DNA from: Pyrrhoderma lamaoense
Lineage: Eukaryota > Basidiomycota > Agaricomycetes > Hymenochaetales > Hymenochaetaceae
NCBI GenBank assembly: GCA_002794735.1
Contig: NBAZ01000001.1
Coordinates: 1,984,001-2,048,000 of the forward strand
DNA: 64,000 nt
Reading direction: 5' to 3'
A program made the translations under genes and the position numbers. Below the pieces are notes generated by a model. That model was not told where the DNA came from. It searched no databases and saw only the letters and a program-made list of their open reading frames with translations. This document shows, one piece after another, positions 36,540 to 48,526 of the stretch; the stretch's first letter is position 1, and every line of letters begins with the position of its first letter.

Positions 36540-38680
36540 TCAGGTAGCACCAAAGGCAGGATCCACCCAAGTACCATTGGGCCAAAGAGTTGCAGCCATA
36601 GTATAATCTCCACTTGTCCCGTCGCTTTGGAAAGCTAAACGAAAGAAATGAGGTATTCCCTCTTGTAGAGATGCCAGCGAAAAATTGAGCGCGGTGCCAG
36701 TATACCGTTCAACGTCATCTACTAACAGTGAGAAACCATCCCAATCGGCTGTGTCCACGATAGCATCCCAAACAACTGTCTGATTTACCCATGGAATAGA
36801 TGCGTTGTAGTTGGTCGAGTTGGTGAAAAATGATGGTAGAGCTGACCCACTAGTCGCATCTCGTTGGAGCTTAAACACCAAAATCAGCATCGCTATCAGT
36901 TCAGCAAGTACTTTCACTTACATCTTCAGCTGTTTGCAGTATAGAGTCAAAATCAAAAGCAGCAACACCATTTAAGAACATTCCTAGGAAAAACCCTTGA
37001 TATATAGCAGAAAGTCTTGTGGGAAATGCTGTAATCGGCATCATAGCCATCGCAAGTATATAATGATGAAGCCTCAATTCCAAGCCAGGCAGCTGGGACA
37101 TGACCAATGTAACCAGTCCACCCACAATGTACCACCGTGCATAATGAGGTAACCATCCAGTCTTACGGATTACACGTATTTGATTGATGACGATGATGAG
37201 TATGATGATTGCAATTATGATGACCGCCGTCAAAGCACCTGGAGTACTTTCTATATCCGAGGCAACTAGTCGATCGATTGGTATTTTGGCAGTCACAATA
37301 TTCAGTAAAACACCAGGCCAAAATGATGCTAAATACCAGACTGATCTTTCAAGAGGTGCCTTTGAAAAAGCTGGCAGGACAAATCTGAATGCGAGCCTCC
37401 AAAAAGCGTAAGCAACAAAAAGAGTTGGAAGGAAAATTCCAAATGCAGTATCCAAAGGAGGGGGAATCCTTGAGGCTCTGAGAAAATGGATATATGCCAG
37501 AAACCAATGCATACCAGAGACCAGTAAAGAAATATCGGCCTAGGCCTTAAGACAAGAAATAGAAAAGCTGATACAAGGATATTGAAGGCTAGGGCATAAT
37601 TACGGAGGTCCATACAATGTGTATACGCGGTTGTAGAGCTAAATCGGAAAGATAGCGGAAAGATAGTTGGGAAGGGTGCGGAAGCAAGGCCATGAGCCGT
37701 CAGAGAAAGGAAGTCGGTAAAGTTTCCTGTTAATTCTAGCGACCCGCAGCCTCCATGTGAGTCCTTGAACAATCCTCTATAGTTCTAGTCAGTCAAAACT
37801 AGTTCCTCACTGTGTGAGATTTTAGTACATACGCATGAACTGCTGCAGAACATATAAATGAGTCGCCACGGTAGGTTTTAATATCATCACCACCTCCGAC
37901 GATGAGCGGTACCCCATCAACCTGTATATTACCTATCGTGCGCGGGTTCTCTAATATTGTTGACGTACACTGAGAAGGACATCGAAAGTTGAGCGACGCA
38001 TTCGAGAAAGGTCTGAAAATAACAATATCTAAATATCGTACTTAAAGATGAACCGCGGTCGAGACGTACGTGCATTCGTCTCCGTTTAGTCCACACTGAT
38101 CATCCGCTAGCCAATACGTCGAAGTACAACCCAACCAAGCATCGGATGGGACAAGGTAATATTGGGCTCGAACTAAGAATGAAAGAGCAATGATGTATGC
38201 CGCAACTAGAATTGCAAGCAGCCACTTTGATGTAAAAGGCTTAGTATAACGAAGAGCAGTTTGCTCAAATGAGAATGTTAACGTTCGACCCCTTATTGTA
38301 TATGCTCGACCCAGAATAGGAGTAGGATCTGGGTTAACAGAGAAATTTGAAATTGAATGAGCACAATCGTGTAATTTGCATCTCACTTAAAGTCTAAAAT
38401 CTAATCAGGTACCTGGTATGTCAACTTTAGGTCGAGGTCCACGAAGGTAGATGATTGTCCTTTCTAAGAAACTACATGCCCTAGGAAAGTGAAAACGGAT
38501 GTCATTGACAAGGCATTTACGGAAACGATATCGACGACTAAGTCCGCCCGAGGCTTCGTCACTGATGTTGTTCGCTTCAACAGCCGGATCTGACGCACGT
38601 TCGGGTCCCATAGACTTACGAGACCCGCTTGCGTTGAAGGAGCTTGAGCTGGAATCCAGTCCGGCTTTTGGCTCAGTCAT
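36540..38680 (-). CDS. LCCL-domain multi-pass membrane protein
   Basis: A fungal LCCL-domain membrane protein of unknown cellular role. It starts MTEPKAGLDSSSSSF with a Ser-rich cytosolic region, and one helix (SKWLLAILVAAYIIALSFLV, about 38170-38230) precedes the LCCL domain. That domain is recognisable by its Cys pattern and core: WLADDQCGLNGDEC, LNFRCPSQC, and YRGDSFICSAAVHAG (about 37840-38130). Several further helices follow (FLFLVLRPRPIFLYWSLV, ALTAVIIIAIIILIIVI, HYILAMAMMPITAF), then a likely lumenal C-terminal domain with NxT/S sites (FTNSTNYNAS). The frame breaks at the G run 37460-37464 (plus strand); one added base joins the SEPQGFP frame to the PPLDTAFGIF frame. The neighbouring gene (38909-39945) is a conserved fungal protein of different type. 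Confidence 0.85.
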
Positions 38681-38908
38681 GGTGTCAGAATCAACAGTAA
38701 GCGCATCGAGGAAACCACGTCGGGCTTGAGAAAGTAGTGGCTATAATAGTAAGAGAAACTAGGGGGTGGCTGCCGCTAAGACTACGGATTACCCAATCCA
38801 TATTTACATCCACACTACAATAATACAAGTTTTACATATTTTCTAAGACAGACTCGAGATATTTTCACATCAAAGTGTAATAATCAATATATAGACGCAA
38901 TTCCACGT

Positions 38909-39945
38909 TCACTCCCTTGTATTCGGGCCCACTAGAGAGCGTGAGTCTGAGTAAGATATATTAATTGTAATAATATGGAGAACTTCAACTTACGATAGTC
39001 GTATACCAGAACCCTGGTGATGTCTTCCCCTTTAGGCCCTGTTATCGAAAGCACTCAGCATATGTTATCTACTTCAATCTTTTCGCCGGGCTCACCAGTG
39101 AAGTGCACTCTACGCGTATGCCTCCTTTCTCCATTAATCTCCGAGAAGCCCCAAGCCTAATGAAATAAAAAACTAGTTCTATAACGTATGCATGAGTATA
39201 AGTGAGCGAGACTGACCTGGATGGCAACCCAGGTTTTTCCAGACTTTGCTGTGTTACTCTCTACATACGACTCGATAACACCATGCTCGATTGTATCCGG
39301 GAGCCAGCCCTCTTTATGCCAACTGTCTTCAAGGTCTTCAACTTTCACCCTTAGAGTCCTTCCACCTATATGCATAATCAGAGAACTATAAATATACAAT
39401 ATTGATAAACCATACTCACTGATAGGCCCAAATACAGCATCATTTCTGTCCCTTTGCTAACAGTAGAAATGCCATTCAGATATTCCATGCTAAATGATAG
39501 AGTACAAACGAACGTTTACAAACCTGTCCGTCTAGCTGTCTCTCTTCATAGTTACCCTTGAACCCACCTGTGCCGATCTGCTCGATATCGATATGCTCTA
39601 CTCCATTATCATCCTTGTAGTGTTTGACATACAAGGTGATTGTAACACTTGCTATGAGCTTACGCATGAACCAGCTCATACCTAATTACTTGTCAGGACA
39701 AGTGGTAACATCTAAAGAGTACTAGCAAACCTTGTAGCCTCAAAATCTCATCAGGATCTATATATCACTTAGAACCTTACGATACATCATTATCTTTTGA
39801 TCAGCATACCATCTCCCAGTTGCTTATTCTACAAAGCATGTTTTAACACGTTGAAAATAGACAATTCAATATACTTATACCACAGACTTACCATAACATA
39901 TGTACCAGCAAGGTTGAGGGTGTTGACTTCAAGCGGAGCAGCCAT
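38909..39945 (-). CDS. Conserved fungal small protein, lipocalin/FABP-like
   Basis: A protein of about 190 residues found widely in fungi; function unknown. The start at 39945 reads MAAPLEVNTLNLAGTYVM and continues into DPDEILRLQG-type sequence. The core exons read WFMRKLIASVTITLYVKHYK, DDNGVEHIDIEQIGTGGF, then GRTLRVKVEDLEDSWHKEGW, ESYVESNTAKSGKTWVA and GFSEINGERRHTRRVHF. Near the C-terminus comes GPKGEDITRVLVYDY, with a short last exon ending at 38909. Alternating hydrophobic/polar strands and the opening NLAGTY suggest a small beta-barrel lipid binder, but no ligand evidence is visible. At least seven exons, some very short. It lies next to the LCCL membrane gene, same strand. Confidence 0.72.
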
Positions 39946-40159
39946 GATAGTTCGAGTCTAAGAAACCGACTCTGATGTTTGTATTTATATGATAACGAAA
40001 ACAAGTATTTCATTATTTTCACATGAGCTTTTTCTTTGCTACGATAATGATGTACTAGATGTACTCCTTGTCTAAATCAGCTCGTGAATTCCCAAAGCGC
40101 ATATGATTTTCTACGAGCGACTATCTGGCAAGGCAACTAACCGATACACTAAAGTTGTT

Positions 40160-40813
40160 TCAATCACCGTGCCTATCCTTCGATCTGAATAAAGTTATAG
40201 TTTTCCAATTCGCATCCTTTCCCTTCTCCCAAGCGTGTGGTCCCCGAGCATCACTTCCACCAAACTCGACCATTATCCCATCGCGAGTCCACTCTGTCCA
40301 GATATTGATCGACCCGGAGGACGGACCCGCCCCACCGCCTTTCCGATCTGGTTCGCCAAGTACACTAACGATATCCTTTCCCGTACTTGCGGCCGTTAGA
40401 CTTATTTTATCCGGACGAGGTTTATTAGCATCTTTAGATGGGAGTAAAGGAAGGACGAGGGGAAACAATGGGTACTGTAGATATTCTTGTGCTTCTGAAG
40501 AAGCTTTAGGGGGACCATTGTTCGGTTCTGAATTGTAAATATCAATGCTATCGAGCACTAGAAGGTCACTCGTCGGATCTACATTTTTCAGCGACTTGGA
40601 TCTGTCTCGAGCGACGAACATAAGACTGAGACCATAAGGATAGTAGTTATGGTATATTGCATCCTGATATGCTTTGATGTCCGGAGACACTGTCTGAGGT
40701 GAAGATGTATGCGCTGATAAGCATGCTAGGTATTTTCGGATGGCGTCTGATTCAGGAGTTGAACCGAGGATTGAGCGAGGGTCAGCAAATAAACCATCAG
40801 GATGCTCAGACAT
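40160..40813 (-). CDS. Conserved hypothetical intronless protein
   Basis: A single-exon frame of 217 residues starting MSEHPDGLFADPRSILGSTP at 40813; an upstream in-frame TTG at 40846 is not a likely start. Composition is ordinary and globular: DAIYHNYYPYGLSLMFVA, SDLLVLDSIDIYN, KDIVSVLGEPDRKGGG, INIWTEWTRDGIMVEFGG, ending TITLFRSKDRHGD. No helix suggests a membrane. I do not recognise a named domain, though the pattern (short peptide, GEP, W-x-x-W strands) resembles a two-lobed beta protein family in fungi. It is convergent with nothing; the seipin gene starts 231 bp away on the other strand, sharing a divergent promoter. Confidence 0.75.
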   Translation of the reverse strand: MSEHPDGLFADPRSILGSTPESDAIRKYLACLSAHTSSPQTVSPDIKAYQDAIYHNYYPYGLSLMFVARDRSKSLKNVDPTSDLLVLDSIDIYNSEPNNGPPKASSEAQEYLQYPLFPLVLPLLPSKDANKPRPDKISLTAASTGKDIVSVLGEPDRKGGGAGPSSGSINIWTEWTRDGIMVEFGGSDARGPHAWEKGKDANWKTITLFRSKDRHGD

Positions 40814-41044
40814 AGCAACAATGGGTGATGACGGATGAAAATTCAATTCATCTTTTGTCTGTTTCTTGTATCATCCTTAGTTCAGGCGAAATTGATCGGG
40901 GCCGCTGCTACAATTCACGTGTAACCGCGTCATTTCGATGAATACGCGTTCACTACTCACTCAGTTACAGTACTAGTGACTCCGTGACACTGTAGCTGCC
41001 AACAATATTGCTGCAATAACCTTCATCATCACCAGCCTGTGATA

Positions 41045-42318
41045 ATGGACGAGCAAGAGGGATCAAAAACAGATACAGATACTAGCTATATGTCCTCTCT
41101 GGCCTTAAAAGTGATTGCGCTAGCCAAGGAATGGATGCCAAACGTTGTCCCGCTAATTACATTCTTTGCTGCTCTTCCATACCTTGTCCTGTGCTCGCTC
41201 ATAGCAGGCTGGCTTGTCTGGGCGGGAGTACCAAAAGGCTGGTCTTCTCCTATCTACCTTCATTATGGGTTTGTATACATTTCTACTTGGTTTTGAACAC
41301 CGTTTACACTATCGTAAACCTTTAGTGAACAAACCGTTCCCTACGCTGATCTCGAAGTTACTGGACTAGTACCTGCTCAAACATATGAAATCTCGGTGCA
41401 ACTCTCGGTGCTTGCAAACGAAGCGAGCCTTGGACTAGGAAACTTTATGACGTCTCTCACTCTCTATTCTCAGTCAAATGAGACGATTGCTAGTTACCAG
41501 AGGCCTGTACGTTACGATACTCTTGTCGACTCCTGACTCGTTTCTTAACCCTAATAACTCTATATCTATTCCATACTTGATCCTCATGCACACTAACTCA
41601 TAATGTGAAGTCTTTGGTGCTTCCCCGAGGAACAGCCTGATTTCATTTGTTAGAGACACGCGTTTGCAGACTCTTTCTATTCCTCTCTCTGCTTCCTTTA
41701 TCCCCGGATCGTCTAGTATCCTTGCACACGTAGAAATAGGGAGAAAGGATGGGTGGAAGAACATAGAAAGTGGAGTGGTACATGAACTGAACGTATATGA
41801 AGCAAGCCTAAGAGGGATTGTGAAACCAGCTGGGTTGCAGTGCGTTCTCTTACTTTTCTCCGTATCAGGTTGTGGTAATTAACACCTCCTCAGACGATTA
41901 CTCGTGAAATATCCAATGACCATCTCTGCATTGGCAGCAATTTTATTTTTCATAGTATCCTCCTCAATTCTGCTTAGTTGTTTGCTTCCATCAGTTTTTG
42001 AAGGACGTGAACAAGATGCTACTGAAGTCAAAAATATCGACTTTGAAGAAAAAGTTAAAGGTACATTCTAATCATAACAACGACTAATATGTTCACTGTT
42101 GTTATAATTTTAGTAGAGGAAGGGGCTCGTACAATGACTGCTATGCGTCGAGTTGCATCGGTGTGTTCTGTTCTGAGTACTGACCCTGTCCAAATATGAT
42201 CTAATATGTTTGATAGAGACATCAGGAAGATGAAGACACCGAAGGCCAGGATTCTAGGCCAGGACCCATTGTTCGAAGACGGTCCGGAAGGGGTGTGATC
42301 AAAGAAGAAGAGGAGTAG
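41045..42318 (+). CDS. Seipin
   Basis: ER membrane protein at lipid-droplet contact sites that controls droplet biogenesis. A first helix lies at about 41140-41240 (LITFFAALPYLVLCSLIAGW). The lumenal beta-sandwich follows: VPYADLEVTGL, QLSVLANEASLGLGNFMTSL, SLVLP, RDTRLQTLSIPLSASF and ILAHVEIGRKDGWKNIESGV. A second helix is at about 41910-41990 (ISALAAILFFIVSSSILLSC). The C-terminal cytosolic tail ends RRRSGRGVIKEEEE with the stop at 42316-42318. Exon 1 joins exon 2 at HYG/EQTVPYAD. At the C run 41633-41636 the frame is lost and a stop appears; one extra C restores LPPRNSLISFVRDT. Later introns are confirmed by the joins GLQ/RLLVKYP and VAS/RHQEDED. Confidence 0.85.
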
Positions 42319-42478
42319 CGGCATTACACGATTTTTACCCACTTTTTTCTGTACTTTTTCTGTACTTTTTTTAATTCCATTTGATTCTAATACAAGCTTA
42401 TCTGATATCATTCAGTTTGTTTCTTGTCCAGGTTATTATCTTCTACAGTATTTCAAATATATGCATCAAGTAGCATGA

Positions 42479-43568
42479 TTAAGACGAATGGATTTCATGA
42501 TCAGAATAAAGATTCAGAGCATTCAAGGCTGGTTCCTTGAGACTGTGATGATTGTAACTCAATATTGCAATCTAGAAAGTCAAAAGGATCAGTGATGACG
42601 CAAAACCTGTATTTTAGATCACTGGTTTACATACCCCAGCGGGTTCCATATGGAAGTGTGTCCCTGTGTACATGCACGAATATTAGTATGTTAGGGAGTT
42701 TATTTGATAGATGTTCGGCGTACCAAGGTGGAGTGGAAACTGAACCCAGCGAGAGATGAAGACACGACTAAAATGACCATGTGCAACTATAATGATATCC
42801 CTGCAGCCAATCCCTTCTTCAAAGTATAATCGATGTTTCTCCTGAATCATGTCGACGACCTTGTCAACTCGTCTTGTCATTTCATCTGCACTTTCACCCC
42901 CGGGCAACTGAATTTTTTATTCGTCAATTCAGTCAATTCGATCTTGTCTAGCAAAGGGAGTAGAAATTAAGACACACCCCGCCCTCCAGATTGAAAAGTA
43001 GCGATCCTTTTCCTTGATCTGCGCAGGAGTAAGCCCTTCATAGTCACCATAATCCCACTCACGACAGTCTTCAGTGAAGGTATGAGGGGCAATTCAGCTT
43101 CATTGGCAAAGAGGAGCTTAACTATAGTGTTAGAATTAGAAGGGGAACAAAAGAGAGGCACAGACCTCGAATGTACGCCGAGCACGAATGCGAGGCGAGA
43201 CATAAACATGGCAAATGTTAGCTGGGTCAAGTAACACTAGATTCAAGTCAGCAATGAAAGTAAGTCCATCAAAGTGCACATGCATATACTCACAGCCAGC
43301 TCCTACAAGGTTAGGTGCTCGATTTTTGACGACATTCTCCCCATTTGGTGTAAGAGGGATTTCTGATCTACCTGTCTTTACATGCTATTTAGGGGAAGAA
43401 GCATGTATGAGCTCGTCTAGTAGCTTACGTGCCGTCTGGAAGAACGCATGCATATAAGTTATGAAGAACGTCGTCAACCAAATGTGATAAAACACACCCA
43501 TTCAGCGACCACTCAGTTTCCCCATGTCTGATGAGAAAGATACGTGGAACGGGCCTCTTACTGTCCAT
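42479..43568 (-). CDS. Shb17-like histidine phosphatase (phosphoglycerate mutase fold)
   Basis: A histidine-phosphatase-superfamily enzyme most like yeast Shb17, a sedoheptulose-1,7-bisphosphatase of riboneogenesis. The start at 43568 reads MDSKRPVPRIFLIRHGETEW, containing the catalytic RHGE. Next come the join NGRH and GRSEIPLTPNGE, DPANICHVYVSPRIRARRTF, DCREWDYGDYEGLTPAQIKE, GGESADEMTRRVDKVVDMIQ and the second catalytic His in IIIVAHGHFSRVF. The final exon encodes NHHSLKEPALNALNLYSDH with stop at 42479. Two breaks occur: the C run 42897-42901 (between WRAG and GGES) and a weaker case near 43076-43080. Both are repaired by one base. The enzyme otherwise has all catalytic residues. Confidence 0.82.
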
Positions 43569-43826
43569 TATTGGGAAGATAAGGGACTTGAAGCAAAATT
43601 CCACTAGAGTTTATATATAAATGACCTAAATTTAGTCGGTATTGAGGTGACGGTGGGATGATCTGACCAATGCTGGTGATGTAACAAAGCTAATTCGGCT
43701 AATATGTGTACTCATGCGTCACGCGCTTGAACCGCGTATTATTGACTTTCTAGTGCTAGGTTCAATATTCACTCACAACACGCTAGCTCGACGCGTGTTT
43801 TGAATTGTAACTTGAAGGTTACAGAC

Positions 43827-46800
43827 ATGTTCGATGAATGTAGGTGACACTTATAGTATCATAAATAACTATTAATTCTAACTTACACGCCTTGCAGTTG
43901 TTGAGCATGCTGGTGCACCATCTGGAGCCTTCTCGCAGGGAGCTTTAGGCATACCACAACTCGATTATCAAGGCTTTGAATCATCTCCGTACAATGATGT
44001 GGAGGAGAGGGAAAACTTCGAAGAGCTCGCTAGCCCTGTATGCTCCGATATACACTTTATTACTTATAACTATTCTAACACCTACCAAAGTCTGAAGTTG
44101 CCCAATATCCAAACCTGCCTACACCTTCTGCCCCGATATTTGAGCTTGGACAAGTTCAGTTCACTCCCCCTGCACCTATTGTATCAATGGCAGTATCATC
44201 GGACATCCTCGTAATGGGCTTATCAAACAATCTTATTGTAATGATCGAACTTTCTCGTGCTGAGCAAGTAGTGAAACTCCCGATACAACGCAAGCCAAAC
44301 GAGATGACACTTTACAAGGTCTTTCTTGATCCATCTGGGAAACATCTCATCGTCACTTCCATACAAGGGGAAAACTGGTACCTCTTTCGTGGCTGGAAGA
44401 AGTTTAAACAATTGAAGAATTTCAAAATGGTCATCGAGAGTATTGCTTGGAATAAAGCTGCTCTGCTTGCATCGTCTGCAAACGCAACCTCTTCCAAGGA
44501 GTTCCTCGTCGGCGCTAGAAATGGGACGGTACATGAGGCACTGCTAGACGCAGAAGAGGATTTCTTCAAGTCTCAGGAAAGATATGTGTCACCCGTATTT
44601 TCTCTTCCTGAGCGACCACCTATCACAGGAATTCAGTTTCAACTTTTACCCCCTTTGGAACCGAAGCAGGCTGTCATCATCATCACAACTCCTTCAAGAA
44701 TATACCAACTTGCAGGAAACCTTGACCGCTCCGAAGATAGTAGCCGAATGTTTGCACCTTTATTTTCTAAGTATCGTGATTCGGTCCCAAGTCTGTATTC
44801 TGAGGTTTATTTTAAAGACAAGTTACTAATCATCATTTTCTTCTAGGGATACTTGAACTCCCAGGGGATACTCAACACTCTGAGCTACACCTTTACTCCC
44901 AGACTGCGGACCAGATTCAGTCTCTACCCCAGACAATGGCATGGATGACAGGTTAGATAATGATTATCACTCATGAACAGAAGTTGTGATTAATACTAAT
45001 AAAGCACAGGGAATCTATCATGGGGCACTCAATTTGAAGTCAAACTCAGACGACTTCGTTGACTCTGCACAGCTACTCCCTTACCCTACTACTACTTCTA
45101 ACTCATATCCTCTGTCCATGAGCCTTACCGAATTTCATTTCGTACTTTTATATAAGGATCGGGTTATTGGGATCTGCAACCTCAACGAGTCTCTTGTATA
45201 TGAAGAGATTCTTCCTCTGGTATATGATACTGATACTATGATTTACTAGGATTTACTAACTAAAGCTCAGAAACCGTCCGAAGAGGTGAAAGGTATGACT
45301 TCTGATCCAGTACGGAAAACGTACTGGGTATATACCGACTCTTCTTTGTTCGAACTTGGGCTCAAAAATGAAACACGTGATATCTGGCGGATCTACCTAG
45401 AAAAGGGCTATTTCAATTATGCATTGCAATATGCCAAGGTGAGTTATCCACTATAGGAATCTTTCGTGAGCTAATACAGACCTCGGATCTCTTAGACCGC
45501 TGGACATCGGGATCAGGTCCTTATAGCTCAGGCAAGTCACTTTTTCAAAGAAGGAAAATACATACAGTCTGCACAAAGTTATGCACAATGCTCTGCTAGC
45601 TTTGAGGAAGTGGTTTTGAATTTCATTGATGCCGGGGAGCGGGAAGCACTAAGATACTACTTGATTGCACGGCTAGAAAGGACTCGTAAAACAGTAAGTA
45701 TCGTGTTAACAATTATGCTTTTGGCCTGTAATTGAATGCGTTTAAAGGACCTTACGCAACGTATGATGCTGGCAACTTGGTTGGTTGAGATATACCTTGC
45801 TAGGTGTAATGAGCTCGAAGATATGGCCGCCTCTGAGTCCGTATCTCATGATGTTGAGGATCTCAAAGCAGAGAGGACGGTCGTTGAAGAGGAGCTCCGA
45901 CAATTCCTTGAAACTTACAGAAGTAATCTGGACACGAAGACGACATACGAACTTATCCAATCTCATGGTCGCACGGACATTTATCTGCATTATGCCACTC
46001 TTGTAGGTGACCTGGATAAGGTAGCTGAACATTGGATACTTGAAGAAGAATGGTTAAAAGCTGTTGATATAATTAATAGACAATCCAATCTTGAGTTATA
46101 CTACCGCTTCGCACCTGTACTTATACGACAAATTCCCCGTGAGACCGTTGACTCATGGCTTCGCCAGCCGGCTCTCGACCCTTTACGACTTGTTCCTGCC
46201 CTTCTCCGCATTCAAGCACTTTCAAACAATACTCCACGAGATCCTTTACAGCCGAATCATGCCATCCGTTATCTGAATCATGTTGTTTTCACACAGGGGA
46301 ATACTTCCGCAACCATTCACAATCTATTGATTACATTCCATGTGCAGTGTCCTCCCTCCTCGGGTTCTGATGAGGAAGGTCCTCTCTTACGCTTCCTGTC
46401 AACCGCTCCCGTCGATCCACTCACGGACAAACCCTATTATGATCTTGACTACGCTTTACGATTATGTATCCGTTCTGGGAAGACACGTGCATGCGTTCAA
46501 ATATATTCAAAGATGGGTCTCTGGGAGAATAGTGTGGATTTGGCGTTGGAGAAGGGTGATCTTGAGCTGGCGAAGATCAATGCTGATATGCCTGAGGATG
46601 ATCAACAGCTAAGGAAAAAGTTGTGGCTAAAGATTGCAAAATATGTGGTTCAGGATAAAAAAGATATCAAGAGGTTAGTAATACTGGTATTAATCCAAAT
46701 CATGGAGGTGTTTCGAATGATACTGATTATAACTCACTCATACTATTTAAGTGCAATGGCTTTCCTAGAGAACACAGATCTATTGAAAATTGAAGATATC

Positions 46801-47662
46801 CTACCATTTTTCCCTGATTTCGTTGTGATTGATGATTTCAAGGAGGAGATCTGCACGGCTCTGGAAGGTTACTCAGCACATATTGACGAACTGAAGGCAG
46901 AGATGGATGATACAACGAGGAATGCTGAAGCAATTAAGGCGGATATCAACGCACTGCGGAACCGATTTGTTGTTATTGACGCTGCAGATCGATGTACAGA
47001 GTGTCATTTTTCACTATTGGCGCGCCAGTTTTATGTTTTTCCTTGTCAGCATACATTCCACGTCGATTGTCTTATAGGACTGGTGGGTATAAGTATAATA
47101 ATGAAATACAGAGATAACACTAATAAGCATCTACTTTTAACAGGCTAAAGAATATCTCTCATCTGCATCACTGAGAAGAATAGTAGCCCTACAGAGTGAG
47201 CTAGTCAAAAGTGCGCAACAGCTTCCCACAGACCGATCTTCAATCACGTCCCCTATGCCTGGACTTCCTAATAATATGGCGAGCCAAGGAACAGGACAAC
47301 GAACCTTACTTTCTGCAGCCTTCACTGCTCCTGCACAGAATAGCGCTCGAGCTGGTAATTCACTAGGTCGGAATATCCTTTCGGCGGGGGACAAGTTGCG
47401 TGATTTGATTGTCCCAGAATCTTTAGCAACGGTTGTTTCTGCGGGAGTGTGGTCGACGGGACTGGACAGGATAGGCTTAGATCGAATGTGGAGTGGTGGG
47501 AATAAAGGGGATAAAAACGATGCATCGAAGAAGTTAGAAAAAGCTCGAGAAGAGTTGGACGAGCTACTAGCGGGGTCATGTCCTCTATGCGAAGGGGTGA
47601 TAGCTGGGCTAGACAAACCATTCGTAAAGGAGGGAGAGGAGGACGAATCATGGCAGATATAG
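43827..47662 (+). CDS. VPS18: Vps18/Pep3, CORVET and HOPS subunit
   Basis: A core class C Vps subunit of the HOPS and CORVET tethers at the vacuole/late endosome. A short first exon (ATGTTCGATGAAT) splices to VEHAGAPSGAFSQG, then FTPPAPIVSMAVSSDIL and a beta-propeller (VFLDPSGKHLIVTSIQGENW, FLVGARNGTVHEALLD). The alpha-solenoid half follows (GYFNYALQYAK, HFFKEGKYIQSAQSYAQCSA, LYYRFAPVLIRQIPRE, YALRLCIRSGKTRACVQIYS), then a coiled coil (IDELKAEMDDTTRNAEAIKA). The RING-H2 is complete: CTEC and CQHTFHVDC at about 46990-47080, then CPLC at about 47580. About nine introns were followed and no break was found. The gene starts 259 bp from the Shb17-like gene in divergent orientation. Confidence 0.93.
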
Positions 47663-47732
47663 TATACATGTTCTTTTACTCAAAGTTGCACAACGACCAT
47701 GTAGTTTATCTTTTTGCATGCAGGCATTCAAT

Positions 47733-48237
47733 TTACTGGTTTATTTTCTTTGAACGACCCGCTTTTCGGCGCATTCGAGCCGCCTTTCGAGCACCCATCT
47801 GTAAAAGAGTATTTTTAGCCGAAACGCCAAAGATAATATGACGTGATGTTGCCTTACAAGGGCTTTGGCTTCTTCAAGTCTCTGCTTTTCCTCTGCAATT
47901 TTCTTCCGCTCTAAAGTGACCTCTCTTCTGCGCTTGAGCTCGGCCTGCTTTTCCTCTTTTAGTTCTTTCTCCAACTTCTTCATGGCTGCGGTTTCTTTAT
48001 GCTTATTCATTCGCATTTCCCAGTTACTTGTTTTGAGAGTTTGGGAGAGATGAGATCTCCTACATGCATGAGAGAAAAAATGATTAGGTTGCGGACTGAA
48101 TACGATATAGAAAATTGAGAGGAAGCTACGGACCTTGATGCTGATTTTTGAGACTTCCATGACTTTCCGGACTCTCTCCCTGCCGTGGAGGGCGCTAGCG
48201 CGACTGGCTCCTGTTCGATAGGCTGGTCAGAGGACAT
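47733..48237 (-). CDS. CGR1: Cgr1-like rRNA-processing protein
   Basis: A small, very basic nucleolar protein for 60S subunit biogenesis. The start at 48237 reads SSDQPIEQEPVALAPSTAGR, followed by GKSWKSQKSAS. After one intron comes TSNWEMRMNKHKETAAMKKL and a long charged helix (EKELKEEKQAELKRRREVTL, then ERKKIAEEKQRLEEAKA). The final exon gives the family's ending MGARKAARMRRKAGRSKKIN and stop at 47733-47735. Length and ending match Cgr1. It converges on Vps18 with only 70 bp between stop codons, so their 3' ends probably overlap. Confidence 0.9.
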
Positions 48238-48526
48238 GGCGGTAATTCGTAAGGGTCCAAGGGAGGCGGAAGCGGATAGAATACAGAAAATGAAAATGAG
48301 CCATAAAAAATGGCGCGAAGGTTAGATGCTTACGTTATTGTATGCAGGGATAAACGAAATTAGGTGTCGATCAGAAGAATGATGGCTGATCTGAACGTGG
48401 GTGCATATGGGCCGATCACCTTTCCTTTTTCTCCCTGGCCTGTTTAAACTGGTACTAGAGGAAGATTAAGAGCGAAGAGGTGCTCTTTCTCTCACCTACA
48501 CCTGACTCTCTTCAATTCCGACCGCA
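48238..48526. promoter_or_regulatory. Divergent promoter, CGR1 / disordered protein
   Basis: A compact 289 bp region between two divergent genes. A CT-rich stretch (about 48480-48515) precedes the plus-strand start. Nothing else was recognised. Confidence 0.35.
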
